A stretch of DNA of 64,000 nucleotides, from positions 62,001-126,000 of the forward strand of contig NZ_PZZL01000005.1 in assembly GCF_003046185.1 (NCBI RefSeq), read 5' to 3'. The position numbers and the translations under genes are program-made. The stretch's first letter is position 1, and every line of letters starts with the position of its first letter. Source of the stretch: Phreatobacter oligotrophus (GTDB taxonomy: Bacteria; Pseudomonadota; Alphaproteobacteria; Rhizobiales; Phreatobacteraceae). A model generated the notes under the pieces. That model searched no databases and was not told where the DNA came from. It saw only the letters and a list, made by a program, of their open reading frames with translations. Of this stretch, positions 25,244 through 33,606 are shown piece after piece.

Positions 25244-25273
25244 GGCCGCGCGAGAAAAATCCGCGCGGCCTTT
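25244..25273 (+). terminator. terminator after the second phasin gene
   Basis: GGCCGCGCG and CGCGCGGCC form a nine-base-pair stem around an A-rich loop, followed by TTT. Confidence 0.7.
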
Positions 25274-25371
25274 GAACCTGCAACGCTTGAAACGCGACCC
25301 AAGGGCTCGAACGGCACGCCTGACACGCACCGCGTGTACATGGCCGCCATCCCAACCCCTGGAGTTTCGCC

Positions 25372-25578
25372 ATGTCCTACGTCGCAACCTCGGCTTCCAA
25401 GCCGGCTTCCACCCTCTCGCTCCTCGCCGATCGCATCGCCGCCAGCGTCATCCGTCTCCTGCGCGAGATCAGGATCCGCAACGCGTCGAATGAGCTGCGC
25501 GGCCTCAGCCCCGCCCTCCTGAAGGACATGGGCATCGCCCGGTCCGATATCGATCGGGTGGTCCGTCAGGGCCGCTGA
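25372..25578 (+). CDS. DUF1127 (YjiS-like) small protein
   Basis: A 68-residue protein. The C-terminal 40 residues hold the DUF1127 signature: RNASNELRGLSPALLKDMGIARSDIDRVVRQG. Short arginine-rich DUF1127 proteins in alphaproteobacteria have been linked to RNA turnover and to phosphate or carbon metabolism; the N-terminal Ser/Ala-rich part is variable. GGAG lies just before the ATG. Single-gene unit. Confidence 0.85.
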   Translation: MSYVATSASKPASTLSLLADRIAASVIRLLREIRIRNASNELRGLSPALLKDMGIARSDIDRVVRQGR

Positions 25579-25597
25579 ACCACGGCGCGGGCGGCGG

Positions 25598-26989
25598 TCA
25601 CTCCGCCGCCTGCTTGCCCCTGCTGGCGTCGAGCGCCGCGCGGATGCGGTCGGCGAGCGGCAGGTCCGCGACCCGCCGGCGGCGACCGCCGGTCGCCGGA
25701 ACCGCGGCGAGGATCTGGTCGATCCGCGAGTCCGGGCCTTCCAGCATGGCGGTGACGCGCGCCACTTCGATGGCGACGTCGTCGATGCGGGCGCGCAGAT
25801 CCTCGGCCTGCCGGGCGTCGCGCGCCAGGGCCGTTTCAGCGGCCTTGGTCAGCGAGGATACCTGCCGCTGGATGCGGGTGCGGTCCTCGCGCACTTTGGC
25901 GAGCGACCCTTCCAGCATGTTCTTCTCGGCAATCGCCGTCTCGGCGGCAACCTGGAGCCGCCGCGCGGTCTCCGCGGCCTCGTCCCGCACGGCCTGGATC
26001 TCACGCGCCAGACGGTCGCGCTCGCCCTCGATGCGGGCTGCCGCGCGCTCGGCGGCGTCGCGGGCCGACTGTTCGCGGGCGGCCCGTTCCGTCTCGCCGG
26101 CAAGGGCCGCTTCCAGCCGCTGGCGCTCCTCGTCGAGCTTGGCGACCTTGGCCTCCTCGGCGGCGAGGGCCGCGGCGAGCCGCTTGACCTCGGCGGCCCG
26201 CTCGGATGCGGAGCGCGCTTCGGCCGTGAGCCGCGTGGAGGTCTCGGCGAGTTCCCGGCCGCGCGCGGCGAGGTCGGACTTGAGCCCGGCCACCTCCTCC
26301 TGCTCCCGCTTCAGCTGCGCCTGCAGATCGGCGAAGCGCTGGCGCTCGGCAGTCAGCAGGTTGGATGTCTCGGCATAGGTCAGGCGATGGGCGGCAAGGT
26401 CGCTGTTCGCCGAGGCGAGTTCCGCCGTCAGCGTGGCGATCTGGCTCCTCTGGTTGTCACCCTGGGTGCGCAGCGCCACGATTTCCACGCGCTGGGCATC
26501 GCTCTCGGCCACCTTCGCCTTGTGTTCGGCGGTCAGCGCAGCAAGAGCCGCATCGCGGGCGGCGATGGTCTCATTGGCGGAGGCGATCTCGGCCGATTTG
26601 GCGGCGATGGTCTCCCGCGCGTCGGCGATGACCCCTTCGAGCCGGCTCACCTCGGCCTCCCGCCCGGTGATGGTCGCGGCACGGCGGTCGAGCTCGGCCT
26701 CGAGGTCGCGGATGGTCTCGGTGCGCCGGGCGAGGTCGATGAGATGGCGGTTCGCCGCCTCGCGCTGGCGCTCCGCCTCGATCTCGGCCTGGCGGACGCG
26801 CAGCGCGCCTTCAGCCCGCACCTGATCCTTCTCGGCCTTGATCTCGGCCATGGAGAGCGGCATCGCCGCCTGGACGCGCCGCGTCGTGAGCCGCACCGCC
26901 CGCTGCCAGACAGCCCCCATCAGCGCCAGCGCCAGGAGGCCGGCGACGACGAAGCCCAGGACAAAGACCATGGCGGTCTCGATGGTCAC
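25598..26989 (-). CDS. membrane-anchored long coiled-coil protein
   Basis: A 463-residue protein with one N-terminal transmembrane helix (FVLGFVVAGLLALALMGAVW) followed by about 370 residues of uninterrupted coiled coil rich in Ala, Glu and Arg. A short basic tail (TGGRRRRVADLPLADRIRAAL) ends the chain. No enzymatic domain. The GTG at 26989 is the longest start; an ATG at 26971 also precedes the helix. Likely a cytoplasmic scaffold tethered to the inner membrane, related to uncharacterised rhizobial proteins. Confidence 0.7.
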   Translation of the reverse strand: MTIETAMVFVLGFVVAGLLALALMGAVWQRAVRLTTRRVQAAMPLSMAEIKAEKDQVRAEGALRVRQAEIEAERQREAANRHLIDLARRTETIRDLEAELDRRAATITGREAEVSRLEGVIADARETIAAKSAEIASANETIAARDAALAALTAEHKAKVAESDAQRVEIVALRTQGDNQRSQIATLTAELASANSDLAAHRLTYAETSNLLTAERQRFADLQAQLKREQEEVAGLKSDLAARGRELAETSTRLTAEARSASERAAEVKRLAAALAAEEAKVAKLDEERQRLEAALAGETERAAREQSARDAAERAAARIEGERDRLAREIQAVRDEAAETARRLQVAAETAIAEKNMLEGSLAKVREDRTRIQRQVSSLTKAAETALARDARQAEDLRARIDDVAIEVARVTAMLEGPDSRIDQILAAVPATGGRRRRVADLPLADRIRAALDASRGKQAAE

Positions 26990-27103
26990 GGCTCAGCGCC
27001 TCCTCTGACGGCCTGTTCCCTCTTCTGCCATGGGCGCAGCGCCGCGGGAAGGGCCGAGACGGTGGTACGAGAGCCCTTGGGGCTCCCGCCGCACCGCTCG
27101 CGA

Positions 27104-27694
27104 TCAGAAGGGGTTCCAGGTCGGCCGGGAGGTGAACTTGAGGTAACCGCCATTGACGCCGAGGCGGGCGCCGACGCCCGTGCGGATCGGCACGACCAGC
27201 ATGTTGTCGGCGCCGAGCGCCGTCATGCCGAGGCCGCCCACGAGATAGGCGGAGCCGTCGATGCCGATGAAACGGCGCTCCAGGTCGCTGACGTCGCGGA
27301 CCCGGTAGGCCAGCATCATCGTGCGGGCGCCATCGCCGCCGAAGTCGAAGCCGAGCGAGGGGCCCTGCCAGTAGACCTTCGAGTCGCCGCCGCCCTTGGT
27401 GTAGAGCATGCCCTCGCCATAGCGCAGGCCCGCGACGAAGGCGCCGGAGCCCTCCTGTCCGAGGATATAGGCGCTCGGGCGGCCCCACTGCTGGGTGGCG
27501 CGCTCGACGAGATTGGCAAGGCCCCGGCTGGTGCCGCCGAAGAAGCGATGGCCGGCGCTCAGCACCTCATTGCCGGAAAACGTGCTGGGGGACTGCGAAT
27601 CGTAAGACCGCTGGGCGAAGGCCGGACCGGCGACGAGGCTGGCTCCGAGGCCGGCAAGAAGGGTTCGGCGGTCGAGGGAGGCGGGGCGGCGCAT
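27104..27694 (-). CDS. eipA: EipA-like envelope protein (DUF1134)
   Basis: A 196-residue exported protein. The N terminus has a Tat-like or Sec signal (RRTLLAGLGASLVAGPAFA). The mature part is the DUF1134 beta-barrel-like domain: VLSAGHRFFGGTSRGLANLVERATQQWG, YILGQEGSGAFVAGLRYGEGMLYTK and VGARLGVNGGYLKFTSRPTWNPF at the end. Its characterised member, Brucella EipA, sits in the periplasm and supports envelope integrity. Assignment rests on these conserved blocks. Confidence 0.85.
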   Translation of the reverse strand: MRRPASLDRRTLLAGLGASLVAGPAFAQRSYDSQSPSTFSGNEVLSAGHRFFGGTSRGLANLVERATQQWGRPSAYILGQEGSGAFVAGLRYGEGMLYTKGGGDSKVYWQGPSLGFDFGGDGARTMMLAYRVRDVSDLERRFIGIDGSAYLVGGLGMTALGADNMLVVPIRTGVGARLGVNGGYLKFTSRPTWNPF

Positions 27695-27872
27695 GATGAC
27701 CTCTCGATTGGCTCCGCGGTTCTGCGGATGGCGGAACGAACTGCCTACAGACTAGACCGGCGATGGTAACCATTTGGTCACCAGACGCGGATTTCAGCAC
27801 GCGCGGTAAGACTCCGGTTACCCTCCGCCGGCATGGTCCGGTGGTGTCGGGATGCGAGATTCGGGACCAAAA

Positions 27873-28382
27873 ATGTCAGTGATGAGGCAGTTCCTTCGTC
27901 CGCTGCTCCTCACCCTCGCGGTGACCGGTCTTTATGCGGGTGTCGCCGTGGTCATCGGCATGACCGGCGACGAGAGCCGCGCCGCGACCACCGAGCGCGT
28001 GGTCACCGATCGCCTCACCGGCCTGGCCATCTACGGCTACGACCCGGTCGCCTATTTCACCGAGAGCGAGCCCCGCGAGGGGGTCGCTGCCTATGAACTG
28101 TCCTGGGCGGGCGCCACCTGGCGCTTCAGCAACGAGGGCAACCGCGACGCCTTCATGCAGGACCCCTCGGTCTATGAGCCGCGCTATGGCGGCTATGATC
28201 CCGTCGCCATCGGCACGGGCGTTCCCACCCCCGGCCATCCCGGCGTCTGGCTGGTGCACAACCAGCGGCTCTACGTCTTCCATTCCGAGGCGAACCGGGC
28301 GCTGTTCATGACCAGCCCGGCCGAAGCGATCCAGCGGGCCGAGGGTCACTGGGCGCAGGTGAAGGCCCAGCTCGTCCCCTGA
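27873..28382 (+). CDS. membrane-anchored or secreted YHS-domain protein
   Basis: About 169 residues. A hydrophobic N-terminal segment (LLLTLAVTGLYAGVAVVIGM) acts as anchor or signal, then a YHS-type domain: AIYGYDPVAYFTESEPREG, ATWRFSNEGNRDAFMQDPSVYEPRYGGYDP and LYVFHSEANRALFMTSP. Many YHS proteins bind copper or other metals, but the classic cysteine of the motif is not present here. Several in-frame starts are possible (27852, 27873, 27882); the middle one follows a GGGAC element. Confidence 0.75.
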   Translation: MSVMRQFLRPLLLTLAVTGLYAGVAVVIGMTGDESRAATTERVVTDRLTGLAIYGYDPVAYFTESEPREGVAAYELSWAGATWRFSNEGNRDAFMQDPSVYEPRYGGYDPVAIGTGVPTPGHPGVWLVHNQRLYVFHSEANRALFMTSPAEAIQRAEGHWAQVKAQLVP

Positions 28383-28395
28383 CGGTTCGGCAGGG

Positions 28396-29349
28396 TCACG
28401 GGCGCCGCTTGTCGGCGAAGAAGGCCCAGATCTCCTCGTCCGTCTCCATGTCATGGTTCGGCTGGCCGAGCATGGCGCCGACCACCGGGCGCATGCGGCG
28501 CTCCGCGCGCGTGGGCGTGTGATGGCCGCCGCCATCGACCCGGTAGAGCCGCGCTGCGTGCCGGCATCCGGTGCCCTCGAGGATGGTGATGCGGGAATTG
28601 TCGGTGCTGTCCTGGTCGGGAAGCGCGCGCTCGCCCGTGCCGGTGCAGCCGTTACGGCCGCGGTAGAACGTGAGCGTGTCGGGAACCGAGACCATGCCGC
28701 TGTCCGGGTCCGACCCGGAACCGCGGCCGCCAAAGGGCGTGATGCGATCCTCCGTGCCCGCCACCATCACCACCGGCACGGCCGATGCGGGGCATGACCG
28801 GGCCCAGATGATCGACAGCGAGGCCAGCAGCGGCGCGCCGGCGGCGAAAAGATCGCCGGCCTCGCAGAGCAGCCTGTGAACCATGTGCCCGCCGCCGCCG
28901 ACGCCGACGACATAGACCCGGCGCCGGTCGAGCCGGCCGCGAGTCTCCAGTTCCGAAAGCAGGGTGCGGATGAAGGCGACGTCGTCGACCCGCGCCAGCG
29001 GGTTGAAGCGGCGTCCGTCCGTCGGCCGCCCGTCGTTCCAGGCGCCGCGCACGCCCTGCGGATAGATGAGGATCAGCTTCTCCCGGCCACCGACCTCGTC
29101 CCAGGTGAAATAGCGGCGGATCTGCTCCGGGCTGCCGTTCTCGTCATGCAGGACGAGGACGACCGGCGCCCGCCGTCCCTGGGCGTGGTCGACCATGAGC
29201 GCCGTGCGATTGCCGCCCGGTAGCTGGAAGCTGAGCGTCGTCGTGGTCGACTGGCCGGGCGCGGGCAGCACACCCGCGAGCACGACGAAAACCATCGCCA
29301 GGCCGGCGAGCGCCTTCCTTCCCGAACGGATGAGACCGCCACGAATCAT
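28396..29349 (-). CDS. LpqC/PHB-depolymerase-like alpha/beta hydrolase without nucleophile serine
   Basis: A 317-residue secreted protein (signal peptide to about residue 33). The fold elements of the esterase_PHB/LpqC family are visible: PVVLVLHDENGSPEQI, LILIYPQGVRGAWNDGR, ARVDDVAFIRTLL, AGTEDRITPFGG (acid) and DGGGHHTP (histidine). The nucleophile elbow, normally GxSxGG, reads VVGVGGGGHM: the serine is a glycine. Either the enzyme is inactive and binds a ligand, or another residue substitutes. The surrounding codons are ordinary, so this is not a frameshift. Confidence 0.72.
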   Translation of the reverse strand: MIRGGLIRSGRKALAGLAMVFVVLAGVLPAPGQSTTTTLSFQLPGGNRTALMVDHAQGRRAPVVLVLHDENGSPEQIRRYFTWDEVGGREKLILIYPQGVRGAWNDGRPTDGRRFNPLARVDDVAFIRTLLSELETRGRLDRRRVYVVGVGGGGHMVHRLLCEAGDLFAAGAPLLASLSIIWARSCPASAVPVVMVAGTEDRITPFGGRGSGSDPDSGMVSVPDTLTFYRGRNGCTGTGERALPDQDSTDNSRITILEGTGCRHAARLYRVDGGGHHTPTRAERRMRPVVGAMLGQPNHDMETDEEIWAFFADKRRP

Positions 29350-29408
29350 GTGTGAATTGGGCGCTCATCACTGCCGAATGACAATCCGGCTAAGCTGGTA
29401 GGACCGCG

Positions 29409-30380
29409 TCAGACGATACCGTTCTTCAGCGGCTCGCCGCGGCCCAGCCGGCCGAGATTCTCCACGAGGACGTCGACCACCCGCCGCTCGTAGGAGGCCG
29501 TCTCGCCGCCGGTATGCGGGGTGATCAGCACGTTCTCCATGGTCCAGAGCGGCGAGGCCTCCGGCAGCGGCTCCTCGCGCGTCACGTCCAGGCCGGCGGC
29601 GGCGATGGTGCCGGCCTGCAGGGCGGCGATCAGCGCGTCCTCGTCCACCACCTTGCCGCGGGCGCAGTTGATGAGATGGGCCGTCGGCTTCATCGCCTTG
29701 AGGCGCTGGGCGTTGATGAGGCCCTCCGTCTCGGGGGTGAGCGGGCAGGTCAGCACGACGATGTCGGCCTCGCCCAGCGCCCGGTCGAGATCGGCCGGGC
29801 CGACGAGTGCGTCGACATTCTCGACCCTGACCGACGTGTCGCGCTTGAGGCCGACGACGCGCATGTCGAAGGCCTTGGCGAAGCGGGCGAGACGCCCGCC
29901 AATGCCGCCGAGGCCGATGATGAGCATGGTCTTGGCCGCGAGTTCATCCTCGCGCGCCAGCGGATCGGAGATCATCCCGCGCCAGTGCTTGCGCGCCTGG
30001 TTGTCGCGCGCCGTGTGAATCATGCGCGACAGCGCAAGCGTCAGGCCCATGGCGTGCTCGGCAACGGCGATCGCATTGGCCCCCTGGGCGCTGGCGAGGC
30101 GGATGCCCTTCGCCTTCAGCGCGTCGAGGCCGAAGACGTCGATGCCGGCGCTTACCGACTGGATGAACCTCAGCTTGCCGGCCTTCTCGATCGGCGCGTT
30201 GCGCCAGAAGGCGGAGACGCAGACCACGTCGAAAGCGTCGATCCGCGCATGGAAATCGGCCGCCGAGCGGAACTCCTCGAAGCGGATGCCGGTGTTGCGC
30301 CGCGCGAACTCGGCGCCCAGCTGGTAGGCCGAATGGCCGAAGCCGATGGTGATGTCGGAGAGCGGGGGCAGCGCGGTCAT
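29409..30380 (-). CDS. D-2-hydroxyacid dehydrogenase
   Basis: A 323-residue NAD-dependent dehydrogenase. The nucleotide-binding motif is IIGLGGIGGRLARFAKA; the catalytic Arg is in NCARGKVVDEDAL, Glu in TREEPLPEASPLW and His in LITPHTGGETASYE. It reduces a 2-keto acid to the D-hydroxy acid or the reverse; specificity is unknown. There is no ACT domain, which separates it from serA. The ATG at 30380 follows AGGATC; the longer frame would add 57 low-complexity residues. Divergent from the deacetylase gene. Confidence 0.9.
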   Translation of the reverse strand: MTALPPLSDITIGFGHSAYQLGAEFARRNTGIRFEEFRSAADFHARIDAFDVVCVSAFWRNAPIEKAGKLRFIQSVSAGIDVFGLDALKAKGIRLASAQGANAIAVAEHAMGLTLALSRMIHTARDNQARKHWRGMISDPLAREDELAAKTMLIIGLGGIGGRLARFAKAFDMRVVGLKRDTSVRVENVDALVGPADLDRALGEADIVVLTCPLTPETEGLINAQRLKAMKPTAHLINCARGKVVDEDALIAALQAGTIAAAGLDVTREEPLPEASPLWTMENVLITPHTGGETASYERRVVDVLVENLGRLGRGEPLKNGIV

Positions 30381-30550
30381 GGCGGATCCTGGGGCGACGA
30401 AGGCGCCGATCTTCCCGATCGCGGCTCCCATGGCAATGGGGTGCGGCGCGGCCGGCCCATGCGACGCATAGCCGGTCCACAGGACGGCATGGGCCTTGCT
30501 AGCCTCATGCGCCCCGCGGGCCCTCCCCGCCACCACAAGAGACGGATCCA

Positions 30551-31477
30551 ATGTCCGACGCGTCCACCCCGCCCGTCCTTCCCAGCCACGGCCGCTACGC
30601 CTACAGCGCCATCACCAGGCGCCCCGTCTATGACTGGCCGGAGGGCAAGCGCCTCGCCCTCTATCTCGGCGTGAACCTCGAGCATTTCGCCTTCGGCACC
30701 GGGCTTGGCGCCGAGCTCGCCCCCGGCGGCCCGCAGCCCGACGTGCTGAACTATGCCTGGCGCGACTATGGCAACCGCGTCGGCGTCTGGCGGATGATCG
30801 AGCTCTTCGACCAGCTCTGCCTGCCGACTTCGGTCCTCGTGAACTCCTCCATCTACGCCTACTGCCCGGAGGTGATGGAGGCGTTTCGCGCGCGCGGCGA
30901 CGAGATCCTCGGCCACGGCCGCACCAATTCCGAGCGGCAGGGCATTCTCGAGGAGGCTGGCGAGAAGACCCTGATCGAGGAGACGACGGCCGTCATCCGC
31001 GCCGCCGAGGGCAAGGCGCCGAAGGGCTGGCTCGGACCCTGGATCTCGCAGAGCCACGTCACGCCGGACCTGCTGGCCGAGGCCGGCTACACCTATCTCC
31101 TCGACTGGTGCCAGGACGACCAGCCCATCTGGTTCGCCACCCGCAACAACGGGCGCATCCTCTCCCTGCCCTATCCGCAGGAGCTGAACGACATCCCCGC
31201 CATCGTCGCGCGCAAGGACTCGGCGAGCCAGTTCGCCGACATGATCATCGACCAGTTCGACGAGATGCTGGAGCAGTCCAAGGCCATGCCGCTGGTCATG
31301 GGCATCGCGCTGCACCCCTACATCGTCGGCCAGCCCTATCGGCTGCGGCAGCTGCGCCGGGCTCTGGCCCATATCGTGGCGAAGCGCGACGAGGTCTGGG
31401 TCACCACGGCCGGGGCCATCGCGGCCCATGTCGCGGCGCTGCCCGAGGGCATCATCCCGGGATCGCGGGGGGCCTGA
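30551..31477 (+). CDS. PuuE-like polysaccharide deacetylase-family protein
   Basis: A 308-residue NodB-homology protein. Elements include ALYLGVNLEHFAFG near residue 37, RDYGNRVGVWRMIELFD, GDEILGHGRTNSE and LLDWCQDDQPIWF, plus IALHPYIVGQPYRLRQL near the end. This arrangement is typical of PuuE-type allantoinases and related cyclic-amide or urea-derivative hydrolases rather than sugar deacetylases; the usual first acidic residue is Asn here. A convergent NMT1-type binding protein may supply its substrate. A hairpin overlaps the stop codon. Confidence 0.78.
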   Translation: MSDASTPPVLPSHGRYAYSAITRRPVYDWPEGKRLALYLGVNLEHFAFGTGLGAELAPGGPQPDVLNYAWRDYGNRVGVWRMIELFDQLCLPTSVLVNSSIYAYCPEVMEAFRARGDEILGHGRTNSERQGILEEAGEKTLIEETTAVIRAAEGKAPKGWLGPWISQSHVTPDLLAEAGYTYLLDWCQDDQPIWFATRNNGRILSLPYPQELNDIPAIVARKDSASQFADMIIDQFDEMLEQSKAMPLVMGIALHPYIVGQPYRLRQLRRALAHIVAKRDEVWVTTAGAIAAHVAALPEGIIPGSRGA

Positions 31478-31485
31478 GCCCCCCG
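31466..31485. terminator. hairpin spanning the deacetylase stop codon
   Basis: CGGGGGGC and GCCCCCCG flank the loop CTGA, which contains the TGA stop. It is a perfect eight-base-pair stem between two converging genes and may end both transcripts. Confidence 0.45.
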
Positions 31486-31494
31486 CTGCCGCGG

Positions 31495-32553
31495 TCAGGT
31501 CATCCGGTAGCTCATCTCGCGCTCCGAGCGCGCGGGGAGGAACGCCCGGTTGAACACCTCGGCCGGCGAGGGTGCGCGCGGCAGCTCGTAGCCGGTGACC
31601 ACCATGCCGATGGCGCGGGCGAGGCGATCATCCTTCACGTCGCCGGCGCCGATCTCCTTGAGCTCCGGCGAGACGATCAGCTTGTCGAAGGCGTACTGCA
31701 GCCGGCGCTTCTCGACGGGGATGTTGACCAGGCCGTCATAGTTGCGGACCGCCGCCATGCCCATTTCCTGGTCGCCCGCGACCTCGAGATTGGCGCGGTT
31801 GACAGCGCGCACGAGGCCGGCCACGGCCTGCGGGTTCTCGCGGATCAGCTTCTGCGAGACCATCATGCCGTTGGAATAGAGGTCGAGGCCGTAGTCGCCG
31901 AAGGCGAACCAGACGAAGTCCTTGTCGGGGTCCTGCCGGTTGAGCACCAGGTTGAAGTAGCTGGTGATGTTGAAGACCAGCGCCGCGTCGATCTGGCCCT
32001 GGATCAGCATGGGCTCCTGCAGGTTCGGCGCCATGCTGGTGACGGTCAGCTTCGACAGGTCGAGATTGTTGGCGCGGGCGAAGACCGGCAGCAGGCGGGT
32101 CGTGGGCGTGCCCGGGGCGCCGCCGAGCTTCTTGCCTTCGAGGTCCTTGATGGTGGTGATGCCGGCCGACTTCTTCGCCACGAAGGAGAAGGGCGGCTGG
32201 TTCCACATCTGGTAGACCATGACCGGGGTCTCGGTCGGCCGCGTCGCTGCATTCTGAATGATCGCATTGATGTCGCCGAAGCCTGCATCATAGGCACCGC
32301 CCATGATGCGGGTGACGGTGGCGCCCGAGCCCTCGCCCTGGTCGATGGTCACGTCGAGGCCGGCGGCGCGGAAATAGCCCTTGTCGCGGGCGACGAAATA
32401 GGGGGCGTCGGAGCCCTGGGTCTTCCAGCCCAGCGTGAACTTGATGGGCGTCAGCGTCTGCGCACGCACGGCCGGGGCAAAGAGGGCGAGCCCGAGGCCG
32501 GCCGTGGCGGCGCGCCGCGAGATCATGTGGCTTGGGGTCTTGCCGATGGTCAT
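31495..32553 (-). CDS. ABC transporter substrate-binding protein (NMT1/SsuA-like)
   Basis: A 352-residue periplasmic binding protein with a Tat-like signal (ISRRAATAGLGLALFAPAVRAQ). Then come the NMT1 landmarks KFTLGWKTQGSDAPYFVARDKGYFRAAGLDV, GSGATVTRIMGGAYDAGFGDINA and DLEGKKLGGAPGTPTTRLLP. The family imports nitrate, sulfonates, taurine, thiamine precursors or aromatic amides. Its permease and ATPase genes are not adjacent. It converges on the PuuE-like gene. Confidence 0.87.
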   Translation of the reverse strand: MTIGKTPSHMISRRAATAGLGLALFAPAVRAQTLTPIKFTLGWKTQGSDAPYFVARDKGYFRAAGLDVTIDQGEGSGATVTRIMGGAYDAGFGDINAIIQNAATRPTETPVMVYQMWNQPPFSFVAKKSAGITTIKDLEGKKLGGAPGTPTTRLLPVFARANNLDLSKLTVTSMAPNLQEPMLIQGQIDAALVFNITSYFNLVLNRQDPDKDFVWFAFGDYGLDLYSNGMMVSQKLIRENPQAVAGLVRAVNRANLEVAGDQEMGMAAVRNYDGLVNIPVEKRRLQYAFDKLIVSPELKEIGAGDVKDDRLARAIGMVVTGYELPRAPSPAEVFNRAFLPARSEREMSYRMT

Positions 32554-32654
32554 GGGTCTGGCTCCGCTGGTGGGCCGCAGGGCGCGGCCGATCCGTCACG
32601 GCGCGGTTTCACGCAAGAACTTTGCCATATGGGGCAGACAGCTCGCCGCAGGCG

Positions 32655-33458
32655 TCAGCCGGCGGGCGGGAAGCTCACCAGCCGCCGGTAGAGATGCCAG
32701 GTCGCATGGCCCCAGAGCGGCAGGACGAGGAGCAGCCCGGCGAAGAACGGCGTCATGGCGAGGAAGACCGTCACCGCGGTGATCGCCCCCCATCCCAGCA
32801 TCACCGTCGGGCTCGCCTGGACCGTGCGCACCGAGGTGATGATCGCGGTCACCACGTCGTAGTCGCGGTCGAGGAGGAGCGGGAAGGACACGACAGTGAT
32901 GGAGAAGGTGAACAGCGCCATGCAGGCGCCGACGCAGGTCCCGACGGCGAGGAACGTCCAGCCGTCGGTGGTGAGGAACAGCGCCTTGGCGAAGAGCACT
33001 GGATCGAGGCTCGCGAAGCCGAAGAACAGCGCGTAGAGCATCCGCACCTGGTACATCCAGATGATGAAGATGAAGATGGTGAGGAAGGCTAGCCAGGAGA
33101 GCTCCCGCCCGCCCTGCCGCCAGACCGTGCCGAGCACCGCGCTCCAGGTCGGCGTGACGCCCTGCTCCCGCAGGCGCGACACCTCATAGAGGCCGACCGC
33201 CACGAAGGGGCCGATCAGCGCGAAGCCGGCGGCGAGCGGAAACACCGCCCAAGCGTAACCGAACTGCGCCGGCAGGATGATGAGCGCGAGGCCGCCGAGC
33301 CAGTAGATCGCCCCGAAGAACAGTCCGAAGAGCGGCGCAGCCTTGAGGTCGGCCCAGCCGGCCTCCAGCGCTCCCTTGATGTCGTCGATGGTCGCGGCGC
33401 GCACCATCGGCTCCGGCTGGCGCGGCAAGGCGGCGGCGGCATCATTCACGTCGGTCAT
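32655..33458 (-). CDS. DUF2189 family integral membrane protein
   Basis: A 267-residue polytopic protein with about six transmembrane helices, starting after TIDDIKGALEAGWADLKAAPLFGLFFGAIYWLGG. The GPFVAVGLYEVSRLREQG loop and the WQGG/REL stretch are typical of DUF2189. Function is unknown. The ATG at 33458 was preferred because the upstream in-frame residues are arginine-rich and unconserved. Confidence 0.82.
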   Translation of the reverse strand: MTDVNDAAAALPRQPEPMVRAATIDDIKGALEAGWADLKAAPLFGLFFGAIYWLGGLALIILPAQFGYAWAVFPLAAGFALIGPFVAVGLYEVSRLREQGVTPTWSAVLGTVWRQGGRELSWLAFLTIFIFIIWMYQVRMLYALFFGFASLDPVLFAKALFLTTDGWTFLAVGTCVGACMALFTFSITVVSFPLLLDRDYDVVTAIITSVRTVQASPTVMLGWGAITAVTVFLAMTPFFAGLLLVLPLWGHATWHLYRRLVSFPPAG

Positions 33459-33519
33459 GGCAGGGCTCCCCGAAAGCATGTTGGCCCGCCTGCGGTGACA
33501 CCGCGGCGGCATGGTTCAA

Positions 33520-33541
33520 CCGCCGGCGTCGAGGCCGGCGG
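33520..33541 (-). terminator. hairpin after nitronate monooxygenase gene
   Basis: CCGCCGGC and GCCGGCGG form a perfect eight-base-pair stem with a six-base loop about 65 bases beyond the stop codon of the minus-strand gene. Confidence 0.4.
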
Positions 33542-33606
33542 CAGTCGGGGGATGGGTCAAGGATGGCGCGGCGGACCGCGCCGTCAAGAGTTTTGGGGGA
33601 CTGCTC

